DNA of 45,276 bases from an uncultured beta proteobacterium (GCA_903909815.1 CAIVXG010000078.1:1-45276); one strand, 5' to 3'. Counted from the stretch's first letter, positions 16,384 through 26,188 are shown. Program-made: numbers and translations. Notes: generated by a model not told the origin, from the letters alone.

Positions 16384-17800
16384 GCTGAGTTCAGAACCAG
16401 TTGCGCCAATGGACGACGGCGAAAATGTCGGGTCTGGTGCCGCGAGTTTTCGCTTTTCACTCTCTGTGCCGCAGGACGCGCGCAGGTCGCTGGCCCTGGC
16501 TTGGCTAGCCCTGGGCTTGGCGGCGCTGTTGGCCTCAGGCCTTTTTTCTGTGCTGCTGGTGCTGTCGCGCACACCGCAACTCCAGACCCTGTTTCCGGTG
16601 GCGGATTTCTTTCGCGTGGCGCTGGTGGTGCACGTCGACCTCTCGGTGCTGGTGTGGTTTCTCGCCGTTGGTGGAGCGCTATGGACGCTGAGCGGAACCA
16701 CGCGCTGGCAGCCGCTAGCCTGGTGCGCCTTCGCGCTCTCGGCTATGGGCACGATCATCCTGTGCGTGGCACCCTTCGTGCAGATTGCCACACCTGTGAT
16801 GTCGAACTATGTGCCGGTGCTCGACGGCTCGGTGTTCCTCACGGGTCTGACGCTGTTCGGCGCAGGCATCGGTTTGCTGTGCCTGCGCTCGATGCTGGCG
16901 GCGTCGCCGGTGGGCGCGCACATCAGCGGCGAAGGGGCCTTGCGTTTCGGTCTGAACGCCGCGATGGTGGCCACCGCGGTTGCCGCTTTCGCCTTCGTCT
17001 GGTCCTGGGCCAAGCTGCCGCGCAGTCTGGATGCACGGGCCTATTACGAGCTGCTGTTCTGGGGCGGCGGCCACGTGCTGCAGTTCGCCTACACCTTGCT
17101 GATGCTGATGGGTTGGGTCTGGTTGGCGTCGTCGCTGGGCCGGGGGCTGCGGCTGTCTCCAAGGGTGGTGACGCTGCTGTTCGGCGTGGCCTTGCTGGCG
17201 GTGTTCCTCACGCCCATCACCTACCTTGCCTACGACGTGACTTCGATCGAACACCACCGGCTGCAGACATTGCTCATGCGCTACGGCGGCGGGCTGGTGA
17301 TCGGGCCGATCGCGCTGGCCGTGCTGTGGTCCCTGTGGCCGATGCCGCCCATGTCGGCACAGTTGCGCCCCCTGCGTTCCAGCCTTGTGGCATCGCTCGT
17401 GCTGTTCTGTGCGGGAGGTCTGATCGGCTTCATGATCAGCGGCAGCGATGTGCGCATTCCGGCGCACTACCATGGTTGCATCGTGGGCGTGACGCTGGCC
17501 ATGATGGGCGTGGTCTATCGACTGCTGCCGCAATTCGGATACACCGCGCCCCAATCGCGCGCTGCCGCCTGGCAGCCCGCCATCTACGGCGGCGGCCAAT
17601 TGCTGCACATCGTCGGTCTGGTCTGGTCGGGCGGTTACGGCGTGCAACGCAAGGTCGCGGGAGCAGACCAGGTGCTGAATTCGTCCCAGCAAGTCTGGGG
17701 CATGGGCCTGATGGGTCTGGGCGGGTTGATCGCGATCTTGGGTGGCATGATGTTTTTGGTGATCGTGCTGCGCGCCATGCGTGTTCGGGAAGTGGAGTAG
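16376..17800 (+). CDS. Second, divergent heme-copper catalytic subunit I
   Basis: This 474-aa polytopic protein has the six-His pattern of heme-copper reductases: H86 (VVHVDL, low-spin heme), H233 (WGGGHVLQF), H293/H294 (IEHHRL) and H364/H366 (PAHYHG). The helix-VI motif is GGHVLQF: Phe237 is at the Tyr position and Gln236 comes just before it, so the O2-reductase Tyr is missing. Length and motif spacing are nearer to cbb3 or NOR-type subunits than to norS in this cluster. It has no CuA or heme c subunit of its own beside it; its immediate upstream partner is the cytochrome b-ferredoxin-MvhD gene. NO reduction is a reasonable inference, and the family is probably one of the alternative NOR lineages. 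Confidence 0.75.
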   Translation: MTELSSEPVAPMDDGENVGSGAASFRFSLSVPQDARRSLALAWLALGLAALLASGLFSVLLVLSRTPQLQTLFPVADFFRVALVVHVDLSVLVWFLAVGGALWTLSGTTRWQPLAWCAFALSAMGTIILCVAPFVQIATPVMSNYVPVLDGSVFLTGLTLFGAGIGLLCLRSMLAASPVGAHISGEGALRFGLNAAMVATAVAAFAFVWSWAKLPRSLDARAYYELLFWGGGHVLQFAYTLLMLMGWVWLASSLGRGLRLSPRVVTLLFGVALLAVFLTPITYLAYDVTSIEHHRLQTLLMRYGGGLVIGPIALAVLWSLWPMPPMSAQLRPLRSSLVASLVLFCAGGLIGFMISGSDVRIPAHYHGCIVGVTLAMMGVVYRLLPQFGYTAPQSRAAAWQPAIYGGGQLLHIVGLVWSGGYGVQRKVAGADQVLNSSQQVWGMGLMGLGGLIAILGGMMFLVIVLRAMRVREVE

Positions 17801-17803
17801 GGC

Positions 17804-18604
17804 ATGGCGCCGCTATCAGGCAATTCCTCAACGGTGTGGTTGCAGCGCATTGGCGCCATCGGCGCCGCACTGGCGCTGGCGATTCTGGGCGCCAGCATGC
17901 TGTTGCGCCTCGCCACCGAGTTCACGCTCGATGGTCACACTCAGTCTTTGCTGCCGCCGGCCGTGGAACATGCCACACGACTGCTGCACCGACTGTCGGC
18001 ATCCGGTGTGGCCTTGCTGGCGCTGGGGGCAGTGCTGTTGTACTGGGCGCAGCGCAAGTCAGCTGCGGGCGTGGCAGCACCCACAGCATGGATCGTGACC
18101 GCCACGGTGGTGCTGGCCGTCATCGGGCCACTCACACCCGGCTACCGCGTGGCCGCGATCACGGTGCTGAACGTGAGCGTGGGCCAGTTGCTGTTGATGG
18201 CGTTCTGGTGGCTGCGCGAAAACGCTGCCGGTGGCGACCGTCAGCGCGCGCCTGTGGATGGGCTTGCACGCTGGGCCCTGGTGGCCTTCATCGCGCACAT
18301 CGCCACCGGTGCTGGCGCCAGTGCCTACCAGATGCTGGGTCTGCGCTGGCCCGCCTGGGTGCACCTGGGTTCAGCGGTCGTATGCGTGGCGCTGATGACC
18401 ACACTGCTGATCGAGAAGCGCCGCTCCAGCGCACCGCCTCGCAGCGGCAAAGCGCTCGAATACCTGATGTTCACGCAGTTGCTGCTTGGCGCAGTGTTGA
18501 TCTGGCTGGACCATCGACCACTGTGGTTGAGCTTCATGCACGCCATGCTTTCGCCGCTGCTCGCCATGGCTTTGGTGTCGCTCATTCAGCGCCACCAAAA
18601 GTGA
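17804..18604 (+). CDS. CtaA/COX15-like polytopic membrane protein
   Basis: This 266-aa protein has about eight helices in two similar halves, as in heme A synthase. His62 (LLHRLSASGVALL), His187 (WVHLGSAVV) and His246 (FMHAMLSPLLAM) fall in CtaA-like helix contexts. The fourth expected heme-ligand position, in helix 4, appears to be Asn123 (VLNVSVGQ), and the catalytic Glu three residues before the first His is not conserved. It starts 3 bases after the second subunit I gene. It may modify or insert heme for that subunit, but the missing residues make true heme A synthase activity doubtful. The similarity was judged by eye. Confidence 0.5.
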   Translation: MAPLSGNSSTVWLQRIGAIGAALALAILGASMLLRLATEFTLDGHTQSLLPPAVEHATRLLHRLSASGVALLALGAVLLYWAQRKSAAGVAAPTAWIVTATVVLAVIGPLTPGYRVAAITVLNVSVGQLLLMAFWWLRENAAGGDRQRAPVDGLARWALVAFIAHIATGAGASAYQMLGLRWPAWVHLGSAVVCVALMTTLLIEKRRSSAPPRSGKALEYLMFTQLLLGAVLIWLDHRPLWLSFMHAMLSPLLAMALVSLIQRHQK

Positions 18605-18683
18605 ATTTACGCGGTCCTACCGACGGCCGTTTTCCTTACTTTACAATCGCGCACCCAGTCTGCATGGAGGCGGCATCGATTCT

Positions 18684-19382
18684 ATGGAACCCGGAGAATT
18701 CAACATCCCGCGATTTTTGGCGGTGCTGCCGCTTTTCAGTGACCTGTCGCCTGCAGAACTGAGCCGCGTGGCGCTTGGATGCCAGGTGCGGCGCCTCGCA
18801 CGCGGCGACACCATATTCCGCTTTGGCGAACCCTGCGAGGAATTTCACGTGGTGGTGATGGGGCAGGTCAAACTCTTTGCCCTGTCGCCCGCTGGGCAGG
18901 AAAAGGTGATCGAACTGGTGGGTCCAGGACAGAGCTTTGCCGAAGCGCTGATGTTCACCTCCAAGCCCTATATCTTGAACGCGCAGGCGCTGGCCAACAC
19001 CCTGCTGCTCACCGTGAGCAAGCATTCCATGCTGACCGAAATCGAGAGCGATCCGAGATTTTCCCTGCGCCTGTTGGCCGGCATTTCACGCCGGCTGCAT
19101 GGCCTGGTGCACGACATCGAATCCGGCGCACTGCACAGCGGCATGCAGCGCGTGATCGGCTATCTGTTGCGTGAACATCAGGCCGACGACAGAGCGTCCG
19201 ACCATGCGTTCACGGTGTCGCTGCCGGTGAGCAAGGCCACGATCGCGTCACGCCTGTCGCTCACGCCCGAGTATTTCTCCAAGGTCCTGCATGAACTTGA
19301 GCAAGAGAAGCTGATCGAGATCGACAAGCGTGACATCCGCATCAGCGACGTGCAGCGGCTGGCCACCTACGGCATGCACTGA
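18684..19382 (+). CDS. dnr: CRP/FNR-family regulator, Dnr-like
   Basis: This 232-aa protein has an N-terminal cyclic-nucleotide-binding-type beta barrel (about 15-125; GDTIFRFGEP, GQVKLFALSPAGQEK). A dimerisation helix and a C-terminal winged helix follow, with the recognition region VSKATIASRLSLTPEYFSKVLHELE (about 183-207). It lacks the four-Cys cluster motif of FNR, so it is not an O2-sensing Fe-S protein. Dnr-type members sense NO, probably through heme, and activate nir and nor genes. Its position between the heme-copper cluster and nirS-nirM-nirN, together with TTGA-type boxes before napD and nirC, fits that role. An in-frame upstream start is not needed. Confidence 0.85.
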   Translation: MEPGEFNIPRFLAVLPLFSDLSPAELSRVALGCQVRRLARGDTIFRFGEPCEEFHVVVMGQVKLFALSPAGQEKVIELVGPGQSFAEALMFTSKPYILNAQALANTLLLTVSKHSMLTEIESDPRFSLRLLAGISRRLHGLVHDIESGALHSGMQRVIGYLLREHQADDRASDHAFTVSLPVSKATIASRLSLTPEYFSKVLHELEQEKLIEIDKRDIRISDVQRLATYGMH

Positions 19383-19391
19383 GTTTTGCAT

Positions 19392-19409
19392 CCGGTCAGC
19401 TTGAACCGG
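19392..19409. terminator. Small hairpin between convergent dnr and nirN
   Basis: CCGGT and ACCGG form a 5-bp stem around an 8-base loop in the 32-bp gap between the two stop codons. No T run is present on the dnr side. It may serve as a weak bidirectional terminator. Confidence 0.3.
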
Positions 19410-19414
19410 CTCCG

Positions 19415-21028
19415 TCAGTGCGACGTCCCTTCCGAGCGCGATATCTTGTTCCAGACGTTGTACTTGCCGATCGGTTTGCTCATCGGCAGGCGTGTGATTT
19501 CCTTGAAGGTCTGAGCGTCGTACACGATGACGGCGCCGTTCATTTCCATCAGACTCGCCAGCGCGTAGCGGCCATCCTTGGTGAACTCGATGTGCGACAG
19601 CGTGCGACCCGGTTCGCGCACCTGCGCCACCGCCTCCAGCGTGGACTTGTCGACCACGGTCAGTGTGTCCTTTGCGGTCGGACTCATCATCGAGTCGATC
19701 CAGGCATAGCGGGAGTTCTCATGGCTGCGCATGAAGAATCCCGGCCCGGGCGTGGCAATGGTCTTGACCACATTCCAGGTCTTCATGTCCACAACCGTAA
19801 TTGCACCATCCTTCAAGTTCGGGGTCGCCAGTACGGAGCGTCCGTTCCAGGCGAAGGTGATGCCCGACCCCAGATGCGGCATACCCAACAGCGGAAAGCT
19901 GGCAACGCGACGGCGCACGTCCAGGTTCACCACTTGCGCCTGAGTGCTGCCGTCTTCCTTGGGTCGCGTCGTACCGATGGCGTGGCGATAGCTCTGGTCG
20001 AAAAAGAAATCGTCCAGTGGTTCGTCCAGCGGTGTGCGCCGCACACCCAGAAAACCCGGTGTCGCAATTGCTTCGCCCATTTTGTAGTCATGCACCAGAC
20101 CGTCATAGATCGGCGCGGCCCCGGGGTCGTAGGAGATCTCCCAAAGCTCGGCGACATCCTTGAGCGCCACCACGAAACTGTTGCGCGGCGAGGCGTCGTA
20201 CACCGCCGACACGCGCGACGCCACCTTGCCATCGAGCGTGGTCGCGGGGTAGATGCGCAGCAGCTTCAGATCGCCATCGAACAGCGCCACGGTGTTGGGC
20301 AGATAGTTGGCCGCCATGACCCAGCGGCCGTCATCCGACACGGCCACATTGCGCATGTTGATGCCGGCGCGCACTTCGGCCACCACGGTCAGGTTCCATA
20401 GATCGTATTTGGTGATCCAGCCATCGCGCGATCCGAAATAGACGTAACGCCCGTCGAGCGTGAACTTGGGGCCGCCGTGCAGCGCAAACCGCGAAGGGAA
20501 GCGATGCATGACTTCGAAGCGGTCGCCGTCGACCAGCGACACGTGATGGTCGCCACCCTCGACCACGACAAACAGGTTCATCGGGTCCGCGCTCCACAAC
20601 GGCTTTGCGGGCAATGAGGAAGCGCCGGGCGTTTCGATTCGGGACGCGCGGATGTCGGCCTCGGTCCAGTTTGGCGCGGGGCTCACCGGGCTGTAGATCC
20701 ACTGCACCAGTTGCGCGATTTCGTCCGCCTTCAGCAGCTTGCCAAAACCCGCCATCTGTGTCGCCGGACGGCCGTTACTGATGACCGCCGTCGCCTCGGG
20801 TTTGCGCAAGCGCTCCAGACTTTGCGGCAGCAGCGCAGGCCCCATGCCACCCAGACGCTGCACGCCATGGCAGGAGGCGCAGTGCTGCGCGAACAGCGCG
20901 GGCGCCGAGGGGTCTACTTCGGCGGTGGCGGCGCCAGCGCATAGCAAGAACGAAAGAAAAAAGCCCGCGCAAAAACGCAGGCCTTGATTCAGTGAGCGCC
21001 AGCGCGCGTTTACAGCGACAGCACCCAT
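19415..21028 (-). CDS. nirN: NirN-type cytochrome c / d1-propeller protein
   Basis: This 537-aa protein has a signal peptide (about 15-37), a cytochrome c domain with CASCH (C50, C53, H54), and a d1-type propeller to the end. Propeller signatures include VVVEGGDHHVSLVDGDRF, DGRYVYFGSRDGWITKYDLW and FMRSHENSRYAWIDSMM. It has the two-domain plan of cytochrome cd1 but is distinct from NirS in the same operon. NirN dehydrogenates dihydro-heme d1 to heme d1 in the periplasm and can hand it on. Its start lies inside the last 19 bases of nirM, which couples the two, and the N-terminus before the signal helix is rather long. The alternative, NirF with an added cytochrome, is excluded because nirF is present elsewhere. 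Confidence 0.85.
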   Translation of the reverse strand: MGAVAVNARWRSLNQGLRFCAGFFLSFLLCAGAATAEVDPSAPALFAQHCASCHGVQRLGGMGPALLPQSLERLRKPEATAVISNGRPATQMAGFGKLLKADEIAQLVQWIYSPVSPAPNWTEADIRASRIETPGASSLPAKPLWSADPMNLFVVVEGGDHHVSLVDGDRFEVMHRFPSRFALHGGPKFTLDGRYVYFGSRDGWITKYDLWNLTVVAEVRAGINMRNVAVSDDGRWVMAANYLPNTVALFDGDLKLLRIYPATTLDGKVASRVSAVYDASPRNSFVVALKDVAELWEISYDPGAAPIYDGLVHDYKMGEAIATPGFLGVRRTPLDEPLDDFFFDQSYRHAIGTTRPKEDGSTQAQVVNLDVRRRVASFPLLGMPHLGSGITFAWNGRSVLATPNLKDGAITVVDMKTWNVVKTIATPGPGFFMRSHENSRYAWIDSMMSPTAKDTLTVVDKSTLEAVAQVREPGRTLSHIEFTKDGRYALASLMEMNGAVIVYDAQTFKEITRLPMSKPIGKYNVWNKISRSEGTSH

Positions 21029-21324
21029 TGGACCGCTGTCTTCAGATCGGCGTCACTGATTTTATCGGCTGGATTTGGAGCCATCGGAATCGGACCGTAG
21101 ACGCCGGAGCCGCCTGTTCGCACCTTGGCCATGAGCTTGGCCAAGACGTCCTGGCCTTTGTATTTCTTGCCGACATCCTTGAGTGCCGGACCGACCAGCT
21201 TGGCGTCCACTTTGTGGCAGGCCATGCAGCCGGACTTGGTCATGATTTCTTCGCCGGTGGCAGCTTGTGCGCCAGCCGACAGCAAGGCAGCGCTTGCGAC
21301 CAGCAGAATGTTCAACGTCTTCAT
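21010..21324 (-). CDS. nirM: Cytochrome c551 (nitrite reductase electron donor)
   Basis: This 104-aa secreted monoheme cytochrome has a signal peptide to about residue 21 (ending AQA), heme site CMACH (C33, C36, H37) and axial Met81 in GPIPMAPNP. This is the classical c551/c8 fold. It should shuttle electrons in the periplasm to NirS, and possibly to the CuA subunit. A good AAGGAAA ribosome site precedes it. It sits between nirS and nirN, 84 bp after nirS across a stem-loop. Confidence 0.92.
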   Translation of the reverse strand: MKTLNILLVASAALLSAGAQAATGEEIMTKSGCMACHKVDAKLVGPALKDVGKKYKGQDVLAKLMAKVRTGGSGVYGPIPMAPNPADKISDADLKTAVQWVLSL

Positions 21325-21359
21325 GTGATGGTTTCCTTGGGTTAAGTCTTAATCAGTTG

Positions 21360-21400
21360 GGGACAGAGCAGGTTTGCTTGGCGTAACCCTGGTCTGTCCC
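21360..21400 (-). promoter_or_regulatory. Stem-loop between nirS and nirM
   Basis: GGGACAGA and TCTGTCCC form an 8-bp perfect stem, extended inward by imperfect pairing of GCAGGTTT with AACCCTGG. No T run follows. It may stabilise the nirS 3' end or cause partial termination, so that nirS message exceeds nirM-nirN message. Confidence 0.5.
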
Positions 21401-21408
21401 GCAAACTC

Positions 21409-23142
<1,734 letters not shown>

Positions 23143-23246
23143 TTACTTTGCAATCCATTAGGTTTCTGGTTTGAACACCAGGCGCGCTCGCCGACGTTTG
23201 CAACAGTTCAGCGCGAGCAGGCGAATTCTCGGCAGGCCGGACATCG

Positions 23247-23272
23247 GCGTCCTTAATCTGGCATAAGGACGC
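23247..23272. promoter_or_regulatory. Perfect 9-bp inverted repeat in the nirS/nnrS divergent promoter region
   Basis: GCGTCCTTA and TAAGGACGC flank an 8-base spacer (ATCTGGCA). The element is about 111 bp upstream of nirS and 57 bp upstream of nnrS, so it could control either gene. It is not a TTGA-N6-TCAA Dnr box, and no clean box of that type is visible in the 192-bp gap. A dimeric regulator site is the likely reading. It is too central and lacks a T run for a terminator. Confidence 0.5.
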
Positions 23273-23328
23273 GACAATCAAATTCGCGCACCATGCAGCA
23301 TCCCCCGCACTGAACCGTCACCGCTCCC

Positions 23329-24654
23329 ATGCCCAGCCCCCAACGCCCGTCTTTCTCCATTCCCGTTGCCAGTGCCACCAGCGTCCTGAACGGCCGCCCC
23401 GCCCGCGATCACACTTCCCCCTGGCGCTTCACGTGGTTGCTTGCAGCGCCGCACCGGCTTGGATTTTTTTCTGCGGCACTGATGTTCGCCTTCAGCGCGC
23501 TGTGGTGGAGCGGCCTGCTGTGGGGCCGAGCCTTGGGCTGGACGCCGGGCTGGAGCCTTTCCCCGCCGAGCGCACATTCCCTGCTCATGACGCTGGGATT
23601 CATGCCGCTGTTCTTTGTCGGCTTCCTCTTCACTGCCGGCCCCAAGTGGCTGGGTCTGCCGGACGTTGCGGCGCGCGTGCTGGTTCTGCCTGTGGCAGCG
23701 ATGCTGTTGGGATGGCTGGTCACTGTGGCAGGATTTCACACCCATGCGCTGCTGAGCGCTGCCGGCCTGTCTTTGGTAGCACTGGGGTGGAGCGCGCTGT
23801 GTCTGCGCTTTGACTTCATGGTGGTGCGCAGCCAAGCGCCTGACCGTGTGCACGCAACGCTCGTGGCTGTGGCTTGCAGTGTTGGCGCATTGGCGCTGTG
23901 GTGCGCGGTACCGGGCCTGGCGCTGGGCGAAGAGCTTTGGCTCAAGAGCGTCGTCCAGGTGGCGCTGTGGTGCTTTGTGGCCACGACGTTTGCCGTGGTC
24001 TCGCACCGCATGTTGCCGTTTTTCAGCGCCAGCGCACTGCCGCTACTGGACGCATGGAGACCGTTTTGGCTGGTCGGCGTGCTTGCGGGTCTGCTGTGGC
24101 TGCAGGCGCCGCTGGCGCTGGCCGAATTGTGGCTCTGGCCTCTGCCTGCCTGGGTGCGCTGGACACAGGCCGCGATCGAATTGCCCGCGTCCATCCTGCT
24201 GCTGGGTTTGGCGCTGCGTTGGGGGCTGATCCAGAGCATGAAGATCCGGCTGCTGGCCATGCTGCACGCGGGCTTTGTCTGGCTGGGAATCGCCTTTGGT
24301 CTGGCCGCGATTTCCCACGTCCTGATGGCGCTGTCGCAGGGCGAACTCTCGCTCGGTCTGGCGCCCACCCATGCGCTCACAATGGGTTACCTCGGCGGCA
24401 CGCTGCTGGCCATGGCCACACGCGTCAGCAGCGGCCACAGCGGCCGCCCACTGGCCGCCGATAACCCGGTCTGGTTTCTGTATTGGTTGCTGCACGCGGG
24501 CGTGCTACTGCGCGTGCTGGCGGCATTGTGGCCAGCCCATGCCACTGGGCTCACCCTGATGGCGGCGCTGGCATGGAGCACGGTGTGCGTGGGCTGGGCA
24601 CTGCGCTACGGCAACTGGTTTGGCCGAATGCGCGTCGATGGAAAACCGGGCTGA
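23329..24654 (+). CDS. nnrS: NnrS family heme-copper membrane protein
   Basis: This 441-aa protein has about 12 membrane helices and NnrS-family blocks: SAHSLLMTLGFMPLFFVGFLFTAGPKW, a conserved His in VSHRMLPFFSASA, and THALTMGYLGGTLLAMATRVSSGHSGRPL. NnrS proteins bind heme and copper and are linked to relief of NO stress in denitrifiers; their exact reaction is not settled. The gene is divergent from nirS. It is followed by a MIP18-family gene and another polytopic membrane gene that looks co-transcribed. Confidence 0.9.
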   Translation: MPSPQRPSFSIPVASATSVLNGRPARDHTSPWRFTWLLAAPHRLGFFSAALMFAFSALWWSGLLWGRALGWTPGWSLSPPSAHSLLMTLGFMPLFFVGFLFTAGPKWLGLPDVAARVLVLPVAAMLLGWLVTVAGFHTHALLSAAGLSLVALGWSALCLRFDFMVVRSQAPDRVHATLVAVACSVGALALWCAVPGLALGEELWLKSVVQVALWCFVATTFAVVSHRMLPFFSASALPLLDAWRPFWLVGVLAGLLWLQAPLALAELWLWPLPAWVRWTQAAIELPASILLLGLALRWGLIQSMKIRLLAMLHAGFVWLGIAFGLAAISHVLMALSQGELSLGLAPTHALTMGYLGGTLLAMATRVSSGHSGRPLAADNPVWFLYWLLHAGVLLRVLAALWPAHATGLTLMAALAWSTVCVGWALRYGNWFGRMRVDGKPG

Positions 24655-24686
24655 CAAAACATGGCCTCAAAAGCGAATTGCCACCT

Positions 24687-25037
24687 ATGACGACTTCCAG
24701 CCCCGCCGAGCCACCGCGCTTTGACTACCAGGGGCCCGACGCCCTGCAAGCGACCATCACGGCCGCACTGAAGCGTGTCGTCGACCCGGAACTGGCACTG
24801 TCGATTGTCGATGTGGGTTTGGTCTATGGTGTGCAGGTGAGCGCGGACCGGGTGTGGGTGCGCATGACCATGACTTCGCCCGCCTGTCCGGTGACTGCAA
24901 GCATCGTCGATGAGGTTGAAGGCGAGCTGGATCGGGTGCTGCCGCCGGCGTATGCGATCGAAGTCGAACTGTGCTGGGAGCCGGCCTGGACGCGTGAACG
25001 CATGAGCGAGCACGCCCGGCGTTTCATGGGCGGGTGA
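24687..25037 (+). CDS. MIP18/DUF59 family Fe-S assembly-type protein
   Basis: This 116-aa cytosolic protein has the MIP18 fold. AALKRVVDPELALSIVDVGLVYGV (about 30-53) carries the conserved DPEL and DxGLVY elements, and MTMTSPACPVTASIVDEVE carries the characteristic Thr-Cys-Pro motif (TSPACP). Relatives such as SufT and PaaD aid Fe-S cluster maturation. The frame is open to 24483, but that overlaps nnrS and gives an unlikely N-terminus; ATG 24687 is better. The stop overlaps the next GTG start (GTGA). Its neighbours suggest maturation of a nitrogen-oxide-related metalloprotein. Confidence 0.85.
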   Translation: MTTSSPAEPPRFDYQGPDALQATITAALKRVVDPELALSIVDVGLVYGVQVSADRVWVRMTMTSPACPVTASIVDEVEGELDRVLPPAYAIEVELCWEPAWTRERMSEHARRFMGG

Positions 25038-26188
25038 GCATGGGCGCCGCACGTCGAACCTCCAACGCCTTGGCAGCGCCAACGCTTGCGGTTCGCTTGT
25101 TCAAGGCGGGGCTGGTGGCACTGGTCCTCACCACCCTGATCAGCGCTGTTGCCGGTGGTCTGCTGCGGGCCAATGCTTCCTGGACGGTGCTGCAGCACAG
25201 TGTATTTGTGGGCCGCGCCGCCGTCTGGCATGCCCAACTGATGGTGCCTGGCTTTCTGGGAACGGTGATTGCGCTGGAACGCGCGGTCGCCATCCAGCGC
25301 AGATGGGCCCTGGCAGCGCCCCTCCTTTCGGCCAGCGCCAGCGTCTTGCTGCTGGCCGAAAGCGCCGACCTCGCCGCCTGGCTGGGTGTCGGCGCGGCCC
25401 TGGTCTTTGTAGCCGTCAATGTGACGCTGGTGGTGCGCCAGCCGCTGGCACACACCTGGCTGCTGCTGGTGAGTTCTCTGGCCTGGTTGCTTGGCAGCGT
25501 GCTGCTTGTGGCCCAGTGCAGCCTGGACGCCGTGCTGCCCTGGTGGTTCGCCTTCGTGGTCCTGACCATTGCCGCCGAGCGCCTCGAAATGTCCCGACTC
25601 ATGGCTCATGCCCCAAGCGCCATGACCATGCTCGTGGCGATCGTGGCTTCGCTGCTGAGCGGCGCCCTCGTTTGCCTGTACTCAGTGGCGCTCGGTGGCG
25701 TGCTGTTTGGGGTGGCGATGAGCGCATTGGCGCTATGGCTGAGCGTGTTTGACGTCGCCCGGCGCACTGTGCGCGCGCCCGGACTGAGTCGGTACATGGC
25801 CCTGTGCCTGTTGGGCGGCTATGTCTGGCTGGCGCTGGCCGGTCTGGCCTGGACGGGCATGGCTGTGGGGTGCCCGGGGCGCGACCTCGCCTTGCATGCC
25901 TTGGGCCTGGGTTTCATCATGAGCATGGTCATGGGCCATGCTCCGGTCATCCTGCCGGCCGTGGCGCGCGTGAAACTGCTCTATGGCCCCTGGTTCTATG
26001 CGCCGCTGGGGCTGCTGCATGCATCGTTGGTGTTGCGCCTTTTCGTCGGCATTCATCAGCCCGAGCTTCGCACCGCCGGGGCTGTACTCAACGCTGTCGC
26101 GCTGGCACTTTTTGCCGCCACCACCCTCGCTTCGATCCTCGCCTGGCATGCGACGCACAGGGCTTCCCCATTTCGTCATGGCAGCTGA
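25034..26188 (+). CDS. Polytopic membrane protein linked to nnrS
   Basis: This 384-aa protein has about 11-12 hydrophobic helices. Conserved-looking elements are HSVFVGRAAVWHAQLMVPGFLGTVIALERAVA near residues 56-86 and HALGLGFIMSMVMGHAPVILPAVARVKL near 286-313. The His-rich helix ends and helix count recall NnrS, so it may be a distant NnrS-like heme protein. I cannot name a family firmly. It starts at GTG 25034 overlapping the MIP18 stop; ATG 25040 is a close alternative. It ends 63 bp before the napDAB promoter box. Confidence 0.7.
   Translation: MSMGAARRTSNALAAPTLAVRLFKAGLVALVLTTLISAVAGGLLRANASWTVLQHSVFVGRAAVWHAQLMVPGFLGTVIALERAVAIQRRWALAAPLLSASASVLLLAESADLAAWLGVGAALVFVAVNVTLVVRQPLAHTWLLLVSSLAWLLGSVLLVAQCSLDAVLPWWFAFVVLTIAAERLEMSRLMAHAPSAMTMLVAIVASLLSGALVCLYSVALGGVLFGVAMSALALWLSVFDVARRTVRAPGLSRYMALCLLGGYVWLALAGLAWTGMAVGCPGRDLALHALGLGFIMSMVMGHAPVILPAVARVKLLYGPWFYAPLGLLHASLVLRLFVGIHQPELRTAGAVLNAVALALFAATTLASILAWHATHRASPFRHGS

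Noticed and set aside
16501-18762. A 753-codon frame overlapping the second subunit I and the CtaA-like gene
   Set aside because: It is the frame-shifted reading of two membrane protein genes and is full of Arg, Ala and Gly with no motifs.
19415-21028. Reading this gene as a second nirS or as nirF
   Set aside because: A typical nirS lies just upstream, and a heme-less lipoprotein NirF is at 2992-4176. The cytochrome plus d1-propeller layout outside those two is that of NirN.
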